DNA from: Actinobacillus suis ATCC 33415
Lineage (GTDB): Bacteria > Pseudomonadota > Gammaproteobacteria > Enterobacterales > Pasteurellaceae
DNA length: 64,000 nucleotides
Direction: 5' to 3'
NCBI RefSeq assembly: GCF_000739435.1
Contig: NZ_CP009159.1
Span: forward strand, 1,364,001 to 1,428,000
In this document: in pieces, positions 48,759 through 58,656 of the stretch
How positions within the stretch are numbered: position 1 is the first letter of the stretch
How the letters are laid out: each line of letters starts with the position of its first letter
Program-made: the position numbers and the translations under genes
The notes under the pieces: generated by a model
Seen by the model: only the letters and a program-made list of their open reading frames with translations
What the model was told of the DNA's origin: nothing
Database searches by the model: none

Positions 48759-49355
48759 TTATAATTGAATGCCTGAGAATGACATGAAGCCTAACGCCAT
48801 TAAGCCAACAGTGATAAAGGTAATACCTAAACCACGTAAACCTGCCGGAACATCAGAATATTTCATTTTTTCAGTTAAACCTGCTAGTGCAACGATTGCT
48901 AACATCCAACCTGTACCTGCACCAATACCATAAACCACAGACTCCGTGAAGTTGTATTCACGTTGAACCATGAATGATACACCACCGAAGATCGCACAGT
49001 TTACGGTAATCAATGGTAAGAAGATACCTAATGCGCTATATAACGCAGGGAAGAACTTATCCAAAATCATTTCTAAAATTTGAACAAGTGCCGCAATCAC
49101 ACCGATGAATGTGATGAAGTTTAAGAAGCTTAAATCTACACCTTCAACAAGTGCGCCATCTTTTAATACGTGTGTATAAACTAATTGGTTAGCCGGTACC
49201 GCAATACCTAATACTACGATTACCGCAATACCTAAACCAAAAGCAGTTGAAACTTTCTTAGACACCGCAAGGAATGTACACATACCAAGGAAGAAAGAAA
49301 GTGCCATATTCTCAATGAATACAGACTTAACAAATAGACTTAAATAATGTTCCAT
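48759..49355 (-). CDS. nqrE: Na+-NQR subunit E
   Basis: 198-residue membrane protein with six helices, paralogue of NqrD and Rsx[20 protein letters not shown] and [16 protein letters not shown] hold the conserved Cys residues for the iron centre shared with NqrD. Starts 1 base after nqrD. Confidence 0.96.
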   Translation of the reverse strand: MEHYLSLFVKSVFIENMALSFFLGMCTFLAVSKKVSTAFGLGIAVIVVLGIAVPANQLVYTHVLKDGALVEGVDLSFLNFITFIGVIAALVQILEMILDKFFPALYSALGIFLPLITVNCAIFGGVSFMVQREYNFTESVVYGIGAGTGWMLAIVALAGLTEKMKYSDVPAGLRGLGITFITVGLMALGFMSFSGIQL

Positions 49356-49356
49356 C

Positions 49357-49980
49357 TTATTTCTCCACTTGCTCTGGTTTCCAGGTACGAATTCCCCAAA
49401 TCACAAAACCGATAATGAAGAACGCACTTGGCGCTAATAAGAATAAACCGTTTGCTTGATACCAACCGCCGTTTTGAACAGTTTCTAATACGGTAATACC
49501 GAAGATTTTACCTGAACCGATTAATTCACGGAAAAATGCCACGATGATTAACATCGCACCGTAACCTAAACCGTTACCGATACCATCAACGAAACTTTCT
49601 ACCGGACCTGATTTCATTGCAAATGCTTCAGCACGACCCATTACGATACAGTTAGTAATGATAAGACCTACGAATACAGAAAGCTGTTTTGATAAGTCAT
49701 ATGCATACGCACGTAAAATTTGGTCAACTAAGATTACAAGTGATGCAATGATAGCCATTTGTACAATGATACGAATACTATTAGGAATAAAGTTACGAAT
49801 CATTGAAATAAACATACTAGAGAAAGCAGTAACTAAACTTACTGCAATCGCCATTACTACCGCAGTTTGTAACTGAGTAGTTACCGCTAATGCAGAACAG
49901 ATACCTAAGATCTGTAATGCGATCGGGTTGTTATCCGCGATTGGAGATAACAATAACTTTTTAAGATTGTTACTCGCCAT
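49357..49980 (-). CDS. nqrD: Na+-NQR subunit D
   Basis: 207 residues, six helices. [17 protein letters not shown] and [19 protein letters not shown] carry the Cys ligands; the second block is almost the same as in RsxE, showing the common origin of Nqr and Rnf. Its ATG shares a base with the nqrC stop (TAATG). Confidence 0.96.
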   Translation of the reverse strand: MASNNLKKLLLSPIADNNPIALQILGICSALAVTTQLQTAVVMAIAVSLVTAFSSMFISMIRNFIPNSIRIIVQMAIIASLVILVDQILRAYAYDLSKQLSVFVGLIITNCIVMGRAEAFAMKSGPVESFVDGIGNGLGYGAMLIIVAFFRELIGSGKIFGITVLETVQNGGWYQANGLFLLAPSAFFIIGFVIWGIRTWKPEQVEK

Positions 49981-50753
49981 TAGTTAGCTCCCATTGCTGC
50001 TTTGAATTTCGCTAAATATGGACCGAAACCGTTAGCACCGAACCAATATTTGAATGAGCCGTCAACACCGTTTGAAGTTAATGTCGCACCAGATAAACCA
50101 TCAATACCGTGATCTTTATCTGCTGAAGCACCTTTACCTACGGTTAATGCCACTTCATTGTTTGCGTTGAATAATTTCTTACCTACAAAGTTTTTCTGCC
50201 AGTTAGGGTTAGCGATTTCGCCGCCAAGACCCGCAGTTTCACCTTGTTCATAGTAAGTAATACCATTTACAGTGTTCGCATCAGGTTGAACCGCAACAAA
50301 GCCGTACATAATTGACCATAAACCGTTACCGTACATAGGAAGTACGACTTGGCTTACTTTACCCGCTTCGTCTTTTACTAAATAAACTTCCGCATATTTA
50401 GCACGTACTTTGATGTTCGCTTTATCATCAGCCGGATTGATCGCTACGTTTTGTGCAGGATCTTTCGCCGCTGCTTTCGCATCAAAGTTTGTTACGCCTT
50501 CAACATAATCACCGGTCGCTAAATCAACGATTTTAGGTTCGATGAATTTCGCATAGGTTTCTTGCACGTTTGTATTTGGCTGCATTAAACCTGCTGCTTG
50601 TAAAATGTTCTTTTGTTTATCAAGCACTTTCTGAATATCTTGCGTAGGTTTAAGCAATACTGCCGCACCCGCTACGATAAGAGAACAGATTAAACTTAAT
50701 AACACAACAACGGTTAAAGTACCGCCTACGCTATCTTTATTAAATTTAGCCAT
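49980..50753 (-). CDS. nqrC: Na+-NQR subunit C (covalent FMN)
   Basis: 257 residues with one N-terminal helix and a periplasmic flavin domain. The covalent FMN acceptor lies in [11 protein letters not shown] (second Thr) near residue 225. [12 protein letters not shown] precedes it, as in RsxG. Follows nqrB by 2 bases. Confidence 0.96.
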   Translation of the reverse strand: MAKFNKDSVGGTLTVVVLLSLICSLIVAGAAVLLKPTQDIQKVLDKQKNILQAAGLMQPNTNVQETYAKFIEPKIVDLATGDYVEGVTNFDAKAAAKDPAQNVAINPADDKANIKVRAKYAEVYLVKDEAGKVSQVVLPMYGNGLWSIMYGFVAVQPDANTVNGITYYEQGETAGLGGEIANPNWQKNFVGKKLFNANNEVALTVGKGASADKDHGIDGLSGATLTSNGVDGSFKYWFGANGFGPYLAKFKAAMGAN

Positions 50754-50755
50754 TT

Positions 50756-51988
50756 TTATGCCGCCTTCGCTTTTCTACGTTTGATGTTGCCTTGAACTAC
50801 TAAGTAGTCGAAGATCGGAGCAAATAAGTTAGCGAATAAGATTGCTAACATCATACCTTCAGGATATGCCGGGTTTGCTACACGGATAACAACACACATC
50901 ACACCGATTAACGCACCGTACCACCATTTACCTTTGTTAGTAAATGCCGCTGATACAGGGTCTGTTGCCATAAAGAACATACCTAATGCGAAACCGCCTA
51001 ACACTAAGTGCCAATGCCATGGCATTGAGAATAGTGGATTTGTGTCTGAACCGATTAGGTTAAATACGGTTGCTGTTGCCGCCATACCAACAAATACGCC
51101 GGCGATAATGCGCCATGAAGCAATACGTGTGAACACGATAATTGCCGCACCAATCATTAACATAAGTGTTGAAACTTCACCGATTGAACCAGGAATGTTG
51201 CCTAAGAAAGCATCCATCCAAGTAATTTCTTGACCGGTTACTGCGTGTTTAAGCGCACCTTGACCGCCTTGCGCCCATTGTGAAAGCGCTGTTGCACCAG
51301 AGAAGCCATCTGCAGCAGTCCACACTAAGTCGCCTGAAATTTGTGCCGGATAAGCGAAGAATAAGAACGCACGACCCGCTAATGCTGGGTTCATAAAGTT
51401 TTTACCTACACCGCCAAACACTTCTTTCGCAACCACAACACCGAAGGTTGTAGCAAGCGCCGCTTGCCATAATGGCAATGTTGGTGGAACGATTAATGCT
51501 AATAAGATAGAAGTAACAAAGAAACCTTCGTTAATTTCATGCTTACGCACCATTGCAAATACAACTTCCCAGAAACCACCTACAAGGAAAACCGTTAAGT
51601 AGATAGGAAGGAAATACGTTGCACCAAGAAGCATTTTGCTGCCCCAGCCTGCATCTGCGGTTAAAGTTGCGCCTAACGCATCAGAGAAACCATAATGCCA
51701 GTTACTTGCGATTGAATCCGCTAATGTACCTAAATGGCTTGTTGCAAGAATTGCTTGCGCACCTACGTTATACATACCCCAGAACATTGCCGGGAATAAC
51801 GCTAACCATACGATGATCATCATACGTTTAGAATCTAACGCATCACGTACGTGTGAATCTTTACGAGTCACAGTACCCGGTGTATAAAGAATGGTATATG
51901 TCGCTTCAAAAAGCGTGTACCATTTCTCATATTTTCCACCTTTGTGAAACGCAGGTTCCATCTTTTCAAAAAGATTTTTTAAACCCAT
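50756..51988 (-). CDS. nqrB: Na+-NQR subunit B (covalent FMN, Na+ path)
   Basis: 410-residue membrane subunit with about ten helices, related to RsxD. The FMN-Thr site is in [39 protein letters not shown] and [17 protein letters not shown] are the conserved blocks. It follows nqrA by 4 bases. Confidence 0.96.
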   Translation of the reverse strand: MGLKNLFEKMEPAFHKGGKYEKWYTLFEATYTILYTPGTVTRKDSHVRDALDSKRMMIIVWLALFPAMFWGMYNVGAQAILATSHLGTLADSIASNWHYGFSDALGATLTADAGWGSKMLLGATYFLPIYLTVFLVGGFWEVVFAMVRKHEINEGFFVTSILLALIVPPTLPLWQAALATTFGVVVAKEVFGGVGKNFMNPALAGRAFLFFAYPAQISGDLVWTAADGFSGATALSQWAQGGQGALKHAVTGQEITWMDAFLGNIPGSIGEVSTLMLMIGAAIIVFTRIASWRIIAGVFVGMAATATVFNLIGSDTNPLFSMPWHWHLVLGGFALGMFFMATDPVSAAFTNKGKWWYGALIGVMCVVIRVANPAYPEGMMLAILFANLFAPIFDYLVVQGNIKRRKAKAA

Positions 51989-51992
51989 TTTA

Positions 51993-53324
51993 TTAACCTT
52001 CCTTCTCGATCTTATCTAACGCAGCACGTAACATCGGACCGTAGTTGTTTTTACCCGGGCAAACATAAGTACATAATGCTAAATCTTCTTCATCTAGCTC
52101 TAAGCAACCTAAGTTTTGCGCAGAATCGGTATCGCCGGCAGCTAAGTCACGAAGTAATAACGTAGGAATAATATCTAACGGCATTACACGCTCATATGCA
52201 CCGATTGGCACCATTGCACGCTCACCACCGTGAACTGCAGTCGTGAAGTTAAATAATTTTTTGCTGAAGTGACCTAATACGGTACGAGTGATAGAGAATT
52301 TATCCGAACCTGGCATAATCCAACCGAATAATTCTTTCTCACGACCTTCCGCAAGTACAGAAACTTGTAACGCATAACGACCTAAGTAGTTAACCGGACC
52401 TGTTGCCGTTGCACCACTTAACACTGAACCTGAAATCACACGGTTTTCACCTGCATTCAGCTCGTTTGCCGTTAATTGTGAAAGGTTTGCACCAAGACGA
52501 GTACGTACTAAACGTGGTGTTTTTACTTGCGGACCAGCAAGCGCAACAACACGGTCAGTAAACAATTCACCGCTTGTGAATAATTTACCGATTGCGATTA
52601 CATCTTGATAATTTAAATGCCATACGGTTTTGGTTAAACCTACCGGATCAATAAAGTGAATGTGAGTACCCACTAAACCTGCCGGGTGACGACCCGCAAA
52701 TTCGTGTACATTTACACCGCTAACTGAAGGAACATTCGCACCAGCCGCTTTCACTAAATTAACTTTCACGCCTAAACGAGTTAAGACCGTTAAACCGTGT
52801 TCGAAATCATTTTTGTATTCGTTAATGATCACTGTCGGATCAGCGCTTAACGGATTAGTATCCATTGCATTAACGAAAATCGATGCTGGAGTTGCATCAA
52901 CTGCAGGAACTTTGCTGAACGGACGAGTACGGAATGCTGTCCATAAACCCGAATCAACAAGATTTGTTCTTACTTGTTCCGCTGATAAAGAGGCCAATTG
53001 CGCAGCTTCATAGCTCTTAAAGGTAATTTGCTCATCACCCTCAACTTTAATCACGACTGATTGAAGAACACGTTTTTCACCACGGTTAATCGTTACTACC
53101 GTACCGCTTGCTGGGGCTGTAAATACTACGCCAGGGTTCTTTTTATCTTCAAAAAGAACTTGGCCTTTTTTCACTACATCGCCTTCACGAACTTTCATTG
53201 AAGGACGCATACCCACATATTCTTCACCAAGCATCGCAACTTCATTAACGGTATTGCCGTTATGGATTACTTGTGCCGGTGTACCTGCGATAGGTAAATC
53301 CAAGCCTTTTTTGATTGTAATCAT
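51993..53324 (-). CDS. nqrA: Na+-NQR subunit A
   Basis: 443 residues, soluble, first gene of nqr[19 protein letters not shown] starts a lipoyl-like fold with [38 protein letters not shown] and a C-terminal [15 protein letters not shown] complete the pattern. NqrA is related to RsxC but lacks its full ferredoxin clusters. The promoter must lie in the long gap upstream. Confidence 0.96.
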   Translation of the reverse strand: MITIKKGLDLPIAGTPAQVIHNGNTVNEVAMLGEEYVGMRPSMKVREGDVVKKGQVLFEDKKNPGVVFTAPASGTVVTINRGEKRVLQSVVIKVEGDEQITFKSYEAAQLASLSAEQVRTNLVDSGLWTAFRTRPFSKVPAVDATPASIFVNAMDTNPLSADPTVIINEYKNDFEHGLTVLTRLGVKVNLVKAAGANVPSVSGVNVHEFAGRHPAGLVGTHIHFIDPVGLTKTVWHLNYQDVIAIGKLFTSGELFTDRVVALAGPQVKTPRLVRTRLGANLSQLTANELNAGENRVISGSVLSGATATGPVNYLGRYALQVSVLAEGREKELFGWIMPGSDKFSITRTVLGHFSKKLFNFTTAVHGGERAMVPIGAYERVMPLDIIPTLLLRDLAAGDTDSAQNLGCLELDEEDLALCTYVCPGKNNYGPMLRAALDKIEKEG

Positions 53325-53800
53325 ATTGTTTGCACTACTTTTTGTTGGGTTAAAAAATAAGATTACGAAAAAATCGCAATCGCTTCTCTTGAGCCGTAAC
53401 GCTGATTTAAAAACAAACGAATTCCCCCACTTGTTTCTAAAAAGTTACATTAAGTTCTCAAATCTAGGCTTTATCTTGGAATTAATTCACAAGCTAAAAT
53501 AAACGAGGTATTTTACCTTAAAAACGAGCTAACTTTCCACAAAAACACACGATTTTAAGCCGTTAGCCCTTGAATATTTGAAATAAATCAATATTTATTA
53601 GACAATTTTTTAACATTTACCTCTAAAGAGGTGATTTAAATTTCAGCGTTTTAACGCCAAACAAGCGGCCAAATTTCTAAACTTTTTGCAAAGTTTGTAA
53701 CAATTGGTAATTACAAAATTTTGAGTAGAAAAAACCGCCTGTAAGGCGTAGAATACCCGATGATTTTACTCAATTTAAATAACGAATTTGGAAACTCATA
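53325..53800. other. Long intergenic region between divergent nqrA and nfuA
   Basis: 476 bases, AT-rich, no gene seen. It holds both promoters. It includes an FNR-like palindrome (53578-53591), a uptake-like sequence ACAAGCGGCC near 53662 (one core change), and a short inverted repeat CGCC-TGTAA-GGCG near 53736. Such a length is unusual in this compact window. Confidence 0.6.
53578..53591. promoter_or_regulatory. FNR-box-like palindrome
   Basis: TTGAAATAAATCAA matches the FNR consensus TTGAT-N4-ATCAA at nine of ten positions. It lies 254 bases before nqrA and 210 before nfuA, so which gene it would serve is unclear. Confidence 0.4.
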
Positions 53801-54400
53801 ATGGAACAACAAGAAGCAATTCATATTTCGATTTCTGAAGCAGCGCAGGCGCACTTCCGTCGTCTTTTAGAACAACAAGAAGAAAATACCAATATTCGTA
53901 TTTTCGTGGTGAATCCGGGCAGCCCTAATGCCGAGTGTGGCGTTTCTTATTGCCCCCAAAATGCCGTAGAAGACACCGATACACAATTTGAATATAACGG
54001 TTTCTCTGCATTTGTAGATGAAATTAGCTTACCTTTCTTAGATGAAGCAGAAATTGATTATGTAACGGATCCAATGGGATCACAGCTCACGTTAAAGGCG
54101 CCAAATGCGAAAATGCGTAAAGTAGCGGATGACGCACCTTTTATCGAACGCTTAGACTATGTGATTCAAACTCAAGTGAACCCGCAATTGGCAAGCCATG
54201 GTGGCCGAGTAACCTTAATTGAAGTAACAGAAGACAAATATGCAATCCTACAATTTGGTGGCGGTTGTAACGGCTGTTCAATGGTTGATGTCACATTGAA
54301 AGAGGGGATTGAAAAACAATTATTAGCTATGTTCCCTGACGAATTAGTCGGAGTGAAAGATGTGACAGAACATCAACACGGCGAACACTCTTACTACTAA
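53801..54400 (+). CDS. nfuA: Fe/S biogenesis protein NfuA
   Basis: Carrier that delivers [4Fe-4S] clusters to client proteins. 199 residues: an N-terminal A-type-like domain without its Cys ligands, and a C-terminal NifU domain with the cluster-binding CxxC in [19 protein letters not shown] near residue 155. Usual length. Its Fe-S clients in this window may include NrdG and Rsx subunits (inference). Has its own terminator. Confidence 0.95.
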   Translation: MEQQEAIHISISEAAQAHFRRLLEQQEENTNIRIFVVNPGSPNAECGVSYCPQNAVEDTDTQFEYNGFSAFVDEISLPFLDEAEIDYVTDPMGSQLTLKAPNAKMRKVADDAPFIERLDYVIQTQVNPQLASHGGRVTLIEVTEDKYAILQFGGGCNGCSMVDVTLKEGIEKQLLAMFPDELVGVKDVTEHQHGEHSYY

Positions 54401-54407
54401 ATAACAT

Positions 54408-54443
54408 AAAAAAGCACGAGCAACTCAGCTCGTGCTTTTTTTT
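54408..54443 (+). terminator. Intrinsic terminator of nfuA
   Basis: AAAAAAGCACGAGC and GCTCGTGCTTTTTTT pair around AACTCA; a T run follows on plus and an A/T run on minus, so it may also serve add. Confidence 0.9.
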
Positions 54444-54472
54444 GCAATTTTTCAGCCAAATTTAACCGCTTG

Positions 54473-55507
54473 CTAAAGTAATGTCGGATAACGTTGTTGA
54501 ATTTCGCTCAATAAAGCTTTTTTATCTTGCTTAGAGAGAAAAGCCGCTTCAATCGCATTAAATAAAAGTTGCTGCGCTTCTTCTTTAGTAAGCTGATAAT
54601 CTGCTTCCAATAGATGGAATTCATTTCTTACATCCGTTTGAGAAACGGTCATATTATCGCTATTTAATGTTGCCACTACACCTCGCTCTAAAAAAGCACG
54701 TAACGGATAATCCTGCAAATGCTGAACCGTTTTAGTTTGCAGATTACTACACGGACACATTTCTAACGGCGTTCGACTACCAATCAATTTACGCATTACC
54801 ACTTCCGACTGAATGGAGCGAACTCCATGCCCAATACGAGATGCGCCGAAATTAAGCGCTTGCTCAACACTTTCCGCACCAGCCGCTTCTCCGGCATGAA
54901 GGGTAAACGGTACACCTAATTCATTTGCATAATCAAATTCTGCACTAAAATTCGCCGTCGGAAAGATACCTTCCGCACCGGCTAAATCCACCGCCACCAC
55001 ACCGGCTTCACCTTTACTTAAATATTTATGCGCTAAACGTACGGTTTCTAAATTTTCCGCCTGATTATCCGCTGCTCGCATACAGCATAAAATTAAATTT
55101 GCTTTAAATAACTGTGTTTTTGCTAAGCCTTCTTGTAAACCTTTAATCGCCGCTTGTACCACTTGCTCTTGATCCATGTTTTTTTGGGTATGAAATTGTG
55201 GTGCAAAACGAATCTCCGCATAAAGCAAGCCAGCTTGATCTAATCGTTGTAGAACATCAGTAACGGACGAAGCTAACGCTTCAGGGGTTTGTAACAAAGA
55301 AATGGGTAATTCGAAACAGCGTAAATATTGGTTTAAATCGCTACAATCTTGGGGAACAGAAATAAAAGGAAGTAAGGTTTGGGGGTCAGAGGACGGGAGT
55401 TGAATTTGCTGTTTAGCTGCCCATTCAATCATCCATTGCGGTGATAGCGAGCCATCTAAATGCAGATGTAGATCAATCACGCCGTATTTTGCTAAGTGTA
55501 AAGCCAT
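54473..55507 (-). CDS. add: Adenosine deaminase
   Basis: Converts adenosine to inosine. 344 residues of the metal-dependent hydrolase family. Zinc ligands are in VIDLHLHLDGSL (HxH), FTLHAGEAAGAE and SRIGHGVR; the catalytic Asp pair is in TLNSDNMTVS. GGAGACAAT precedes the ATG. Single gene in purine salvage. Confidence 0.94.
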   Translation of the reverse strand: MALHLAKYGVIDLHLHLDGSLSPQWMIEWAAKQQIQLPSSDPQTLLPFISVPQDCSDLNQYLRCFELPISLLQTPEALASSVTDVLQRLDQAGLLYAEIRFAPQFHTQKNMDQEQVVQAAIKGLQEGLAKTQLFKANLILCCMRAADNQAENLETVRLAHKYLSKGEAGVVAVDLAGAEGIFPTANFSAEFDYANELGVPFTLHAGEAAGAESVEQALNFGASRIGHGVRSIQSEVVMRKLIGSRTPLEMCPCSNLQTKTVQHLQDYPLRAFLERGVVATLNSDNMTVSQTDVRNEFHLLEADYQLTKEEAQQLLFNAIEAAFLSKQDKKALLSEIQQRYPTLL

Positions 55508-55628
55508 ATTGTCTCCTTAACTGTTATTGATATTTTATATATGGTCAAACAAAGATTACACAAACTTACATAAAATGACAATATATAAAACAATAAGCGG
55601 TTTAATTTCCGAGAAATATTACAGATAT

Positions 55629-55656
55629 AAAAACACCACCTTACGGTGGTGTTTTT
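55629..55656 (-). terminator. Intrinsic terminator of nrdBA
   Basis: AAAACACCACC and GGTGGTGTTTTT pair around TTAC. It lies 12 bases after the nrdA stop on the minus strand and has T runs on both sides. Confidence 0.88.
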
Positions 55657-55667
55657 AATGCTTTTAA

Positions 55668-57332
55668 TTAACCTTCACAGCTAGAACAGCTTAATAAGTT
55701 ACGGTTAAACACTTGTGCCGCACTCATTGAGTATTGGTAATAAATTGATTTTAAACCGAGTTCTTCTGCGGTTAAGTATAATTGGTTTAAATCACGTGCC
55801 GGTGTTGCCGGATGAACCATAATATTAATACTTTGACCTTGGTCGATATATTTCTGACGTTGTGCCGCTTGCTGAATCACGCTTAACTGACTAATTTCAG
55901 AGAAGGTTTTGAATACTTCTTTTTCTTCATCGGTTAGTTGTTCTAAGTGCTGTACAGAACCGTCATTATGTAAAATCGATTCCCAAATCTCTTCCGTATC
56001 TAAACCTTTTTCTTGGAGTAATTTCTCTAAGAACGGGTTTTTATACACGGTTTTGATTTTCGCTAAATCCTTAACATAGTAGTTAGATTTAAACGGTTCA
56101 ACCGATGGTGATACGCTACCTAAAATAAAACTACTTGATTTGGTTGGCGCAATACTCATTAAAGTGGTATTACGACGACCATAACCTTTTAAGATTTCCG
56201 GCTCACCAAAACGTTTCGCTAACTCTTGTGACGCTTTTAAGGTTTTCTCTTGTAACGTTTTAAAGATTAAGTTGTTTTTTTGCATTGCTTGGAAGCTATC
56301 AAACGCAATATTATTCGCTTGTAAGTAGCTGTGCCAACCTAATACGCCTAAACCTAATGCACGGTGACGAGTTGCAAAGCGATGCGCACGATCTAAGAAC
56401 GGCATATCTTTACTTTTCTCAATAAACTCACTCATTACCACGTCTAAGAAGTAGGTTAATACTTCAGGCGCATCCGTATCTTTCCACTCATCAAAATAAA
56501 GTAAGTTCATTGAAGAAAGACAGCAAACGAAGCTTTCATCATTGCTTGACGGAAGCATAATTTCGGTACATAAGTTTGAAGCGTGTACCGTCATATTTTT
56601 ATCTTTATAAACGTCCGGACGACCGGCATTCGCATTATCTTTAAAGAATAAATACGGAATACCCGTTTCCGTTTTACGTTGTAATAGTTTTGCCCAAAGT
56701 TGACGTTTATACGGGTCACCCGCTTTCATTGATTCTAACCAATCATGGCCGACACATACGCCGTAGTACATTAATTGGATTGGGTTACCTTCGGTATGAA
56801 TATCTAACCATTCGTCAATATCGCCGTGTTCGATATCAATATAACCGGCAAATTGACCTTTACGTGACGTACCTTGAGAAATAACATCAATCACTGTATC
56901 AAACAATTTACTAAAGTTGAACGAACCGTCTGATTTACCGTTATTTTTAATTGCTGAACCACGTGGACGAATATCACCGAAATAAGCGGAAGTACCGCCA
57001 CCGATTTTACTCATCATCCCCACTTCAGCGGTCGTCACCATAATTTCGTGGATTGAATCACCAATGTAGCTACCAAAACAAGAAATCGGTAAACCACGAT
57101 CTAAACCGAAATTCGACCAAATCGGAGAAGAAAGTGAGAAATAGCCACGAGCCATATAGTGATAGAATTTATCCGCATAACCTTCGATACCAAGTTTATG
57201 CTCCGCATGTTCAGCGATAAAACGAATACGCTCTAATGCGGTTGTTCCTTCAAGTAAGTAACCACGTTGTAAAAATAAGCGGCTATCTTCATTTAGCCAT
57301 TCAAAATCAGGGCGAGTATTAGAATAAGTCAT
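55668..57332 (-). CDS. nrdA: Ribonucleoside-diphosphate reductase large subunit, short class I form
   Basis: Class I alpha subunit of 554 residues against about 760 for the classical NrdA. The N-terminus goes almost at once into the catalytic core, so the ATP-cone is absent. Active site: C85 (LPISCFGS), N253-C255-E257 (ASNLCTEIM), C271 in VCCLSSMNL, the radical path Tyr pair Y531-Y532 (IYYQYSMSAAQV), and C-terminal Cys pair C549/C552 (SCSSCEG). All key residues are kept. Overlaps the nrdB stop by 14 bases. Confidence 0.93.
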   Translation of the reverse strand: MTYSNTRPDFEWLNEDSRLFLQRGYLLEGTTALERIRFIAEHAEHKLGIEGYADKFYHYMARGYFSLSSPIWSNFGLDRGLPISCFGSYIGDSIHEIMVTTAEVGMMSKIGGGTSAYFGDIRPRGSAIKNNGKSDGSFNFSKLFDTVIDVISQGTSRKGQFAGYIDIEHGDIDEWLDIHTEGNPIQLMYYGVCVGHDWLESMKAGDPYKRQLWAKLLQRKTETGIPYLFFKDNANAGRPDVYKDKNMTVHASNLCTEIMLPSSNDESFVCCLSSMNLLYFDEWKDTDAPEVLTYFLDVVMSEFIEKSKDMPFLDRAHRFATRHRALGLGVLGWHSYLQANNIAFDSFQAMQKNNLIFKTLQEKTLKASQELAKRFGEPEILKGYGRRNTTLMSIAPTKSSSFILGSVSPSVEPFKSNYYVKDLAKIKTVYKNPFLEKLLQEKGLDTEEIWESILHNDGSVQHLEQLTDEEKEVFKTFSEISQLSVIQQAAQRQKYIDQGQSINIMVHPATPARDLNQLYLTAEELGLKSIYYQYSMSAAQVFNRNLLSCSSCEG

Positions 57333-58299
57333 CTGCGGTAATCTGCTTCATTTTTTTGCTGTAATCAGTACTACGTTTGTTAAAGAAATCTGTTTCTTTC
57401 GTTGACAGAATTTCAATATCAAACCACTCAGTTTCTTTTAGTAATTCAGGATTTACATCGTATGGCGGCTCTAAACCTAGCGTCATTAACGAGTTGTTAT
57501 AACGGCTACGAATATAGTTTTCTACCGCTTCACGGCTAATAAAGCTTAAATCGCCTTCTTCAAAAATCCAATCTAAAATGCCACATTCCGCCTCAAATGC
57601 TTGAGTAGATAGGGTCTTTAATTCTTCAAAAAATTCCGGAGTGAAAAGCTCACTGTGTTCGTCACGTAAAATTTCGTATAACGCAATACCGAATTTACCA
57701 TGAATTTCTTCTTCTTTTGACGTTGCTTCAACCGCATTAGAAATCCCTTTAAAGAGGTTTTTATGCTTATTGAACGACATCATAATTAAGAACTGACCGA
57801 ATAATGAAATATGTTCTACGAAAAGAGAGAATAAAACAAGTGAAAGCACAAATTCACCTTTACCCGCATCTTTATCTTTCATGAACGATTCCATATAACG
57901 AATACGGTTCATTAACGGCTCAATCTCTTGGATTTGGCTAAACATTTCGTTTAAGCCTAATTTTTCTAATAAAAACGAGTATGCATCTTTGTGACGAACT
58001 TCCGACTCTGCGAATGTACCGCCCACATCATCCATTTCCGGTTTCGGGAAATAGCGATACAGTTCACCCCAGAAACGTTTTACGTTTACTTCCACTTGAG
58101 AAATCGCCAACATCGCACGAGTTAACACATGACGTTCGTGATCATTGATATCAATACGGTAGTTCTGAATATCACCGGTAAAATTAAACTCTGTATGCAA
58201 CCAGTAAGAATGGCGAATTGCATCTTTAAATTCTAATAATTCAGGGTATTCGTATGGCTTGATGTTCAAGCGTTTTTCAAAAAGATTTCTTTTGGACAT
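57319..58299 (-). CDS. nrdB: Ribonucleoside-diphosphate reductase small subunit
   Basis: Class I beta subunit, 326 residues. Metal and radical residues are E70 (in place of the Asp of E. coli), E100-x2-H103-x3-Y107 (SEVRHKDAY, Tyr radical site), E162 (FVEH) and E197-x2-H200 (EEEIHG). The C-terminus ADDLF is the peptide that binds the large subunit. The form QVEVNVKRFWGELYRYFPKPE is unlike E. coli NrdB and closer to a group also found in Bacteroidetes (my recollection). No nrdI, nrdH or yfaE lies next to it. First gene of the operon. Confidence 0.94.
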   Translation of the reverse strand: MSKRNLFEKRLNIKPYEYPELLEFKDAIRHSYWLHTEFNFTGDIQNYRIDINDHERHVLTRAMLAISQVEVNVKRFWGELYRYFPKPEMDDVGGTFAESEVRHKDAYSFLLEKLGLNEMFSQIQEIEPLMNRIRYMESFMKDKDAGKGEFVLSLVLFSLFVEHISLFGQFLIMMSFNKHKNLFKGISNAVEATSKEEEIHGKFGIALYEILRDEHSELFTPEFFEELKTLSTQAFEAECGILDWIFEEGDLSFISREAVENYIRSRYNNSLMTLGLEPPYDVNPELLKETEWFDIEILSTKETDFFNKRSTDYSKKMKQITADDLF

Positions 58300-58440
58300 A
58301 CTCGTTAACTCTATCTTTATTCATTGATAATTAAGGCGTGGATTTTAGGGAAAATTTTTTAGTACCACAAGTCTTGACAAACAAGCTTTTTAGCTAGTCA
58401 TTTGATTTATAAAGAAAAAAATTTTTGTCAATTTATAAAT

Positions 58441-58481
58441 CAATATCTAGTGGTTTATTTGTAAAAATCTACTAGATATTG
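58441..58481 (-). promoter_or_regulatory. Paired NrdR-box-like palindromes upstream of nrdB
   Basis: CAATATCTAGTG at 58441-58452 and TACTAGATATTG at 58470-58481 are near copies in opposite orientation of the core of the NrdR consensus. Their centres are 29 bases apart. They lie about 140-180 bases before the nrdB start. Confidence 0.68.
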
Positions 58482-58576
58482 TATTGCATTAATTATAACC
58501 AGATCATAAGCCAAACGTAAAAACCGTGAATTCACAAGCGTTTTATAGTATGATGAGCGAAATTTTGATCCCTTTA

Positions 58577-58633
58577 CAAGCGGTTAAATTTAGCGAAAAA
58601 TTTACAAAAGATCGGCTAAATAACACCGCTTGT
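58577..58633. repeat. Inverted uptake-sequence pair before dusA
   Basis: ACAAGCGGTTAAATTTAGC (58577-58595) and GCTAAATAACACCGCTTGT (58615-58633) pair with four mismatches, followed by TATTTTTA. It lies in the 357-base gap (58300-58656) between divergent nrdB and dusA, so it is 5' of both genes. The remainder of the gap is AT-rich and holds the NrdR-like boxes. Confidence 0.65.
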
Positions 58634-58656
58634 TATTTTTATTCGTGAACAATTTT

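Noticed and set aside
55508-55628. PurR operator before add
   Set aside because: No match to the ACGCAAACGTTTGCGT pattern was found in this AT-rich stretch.
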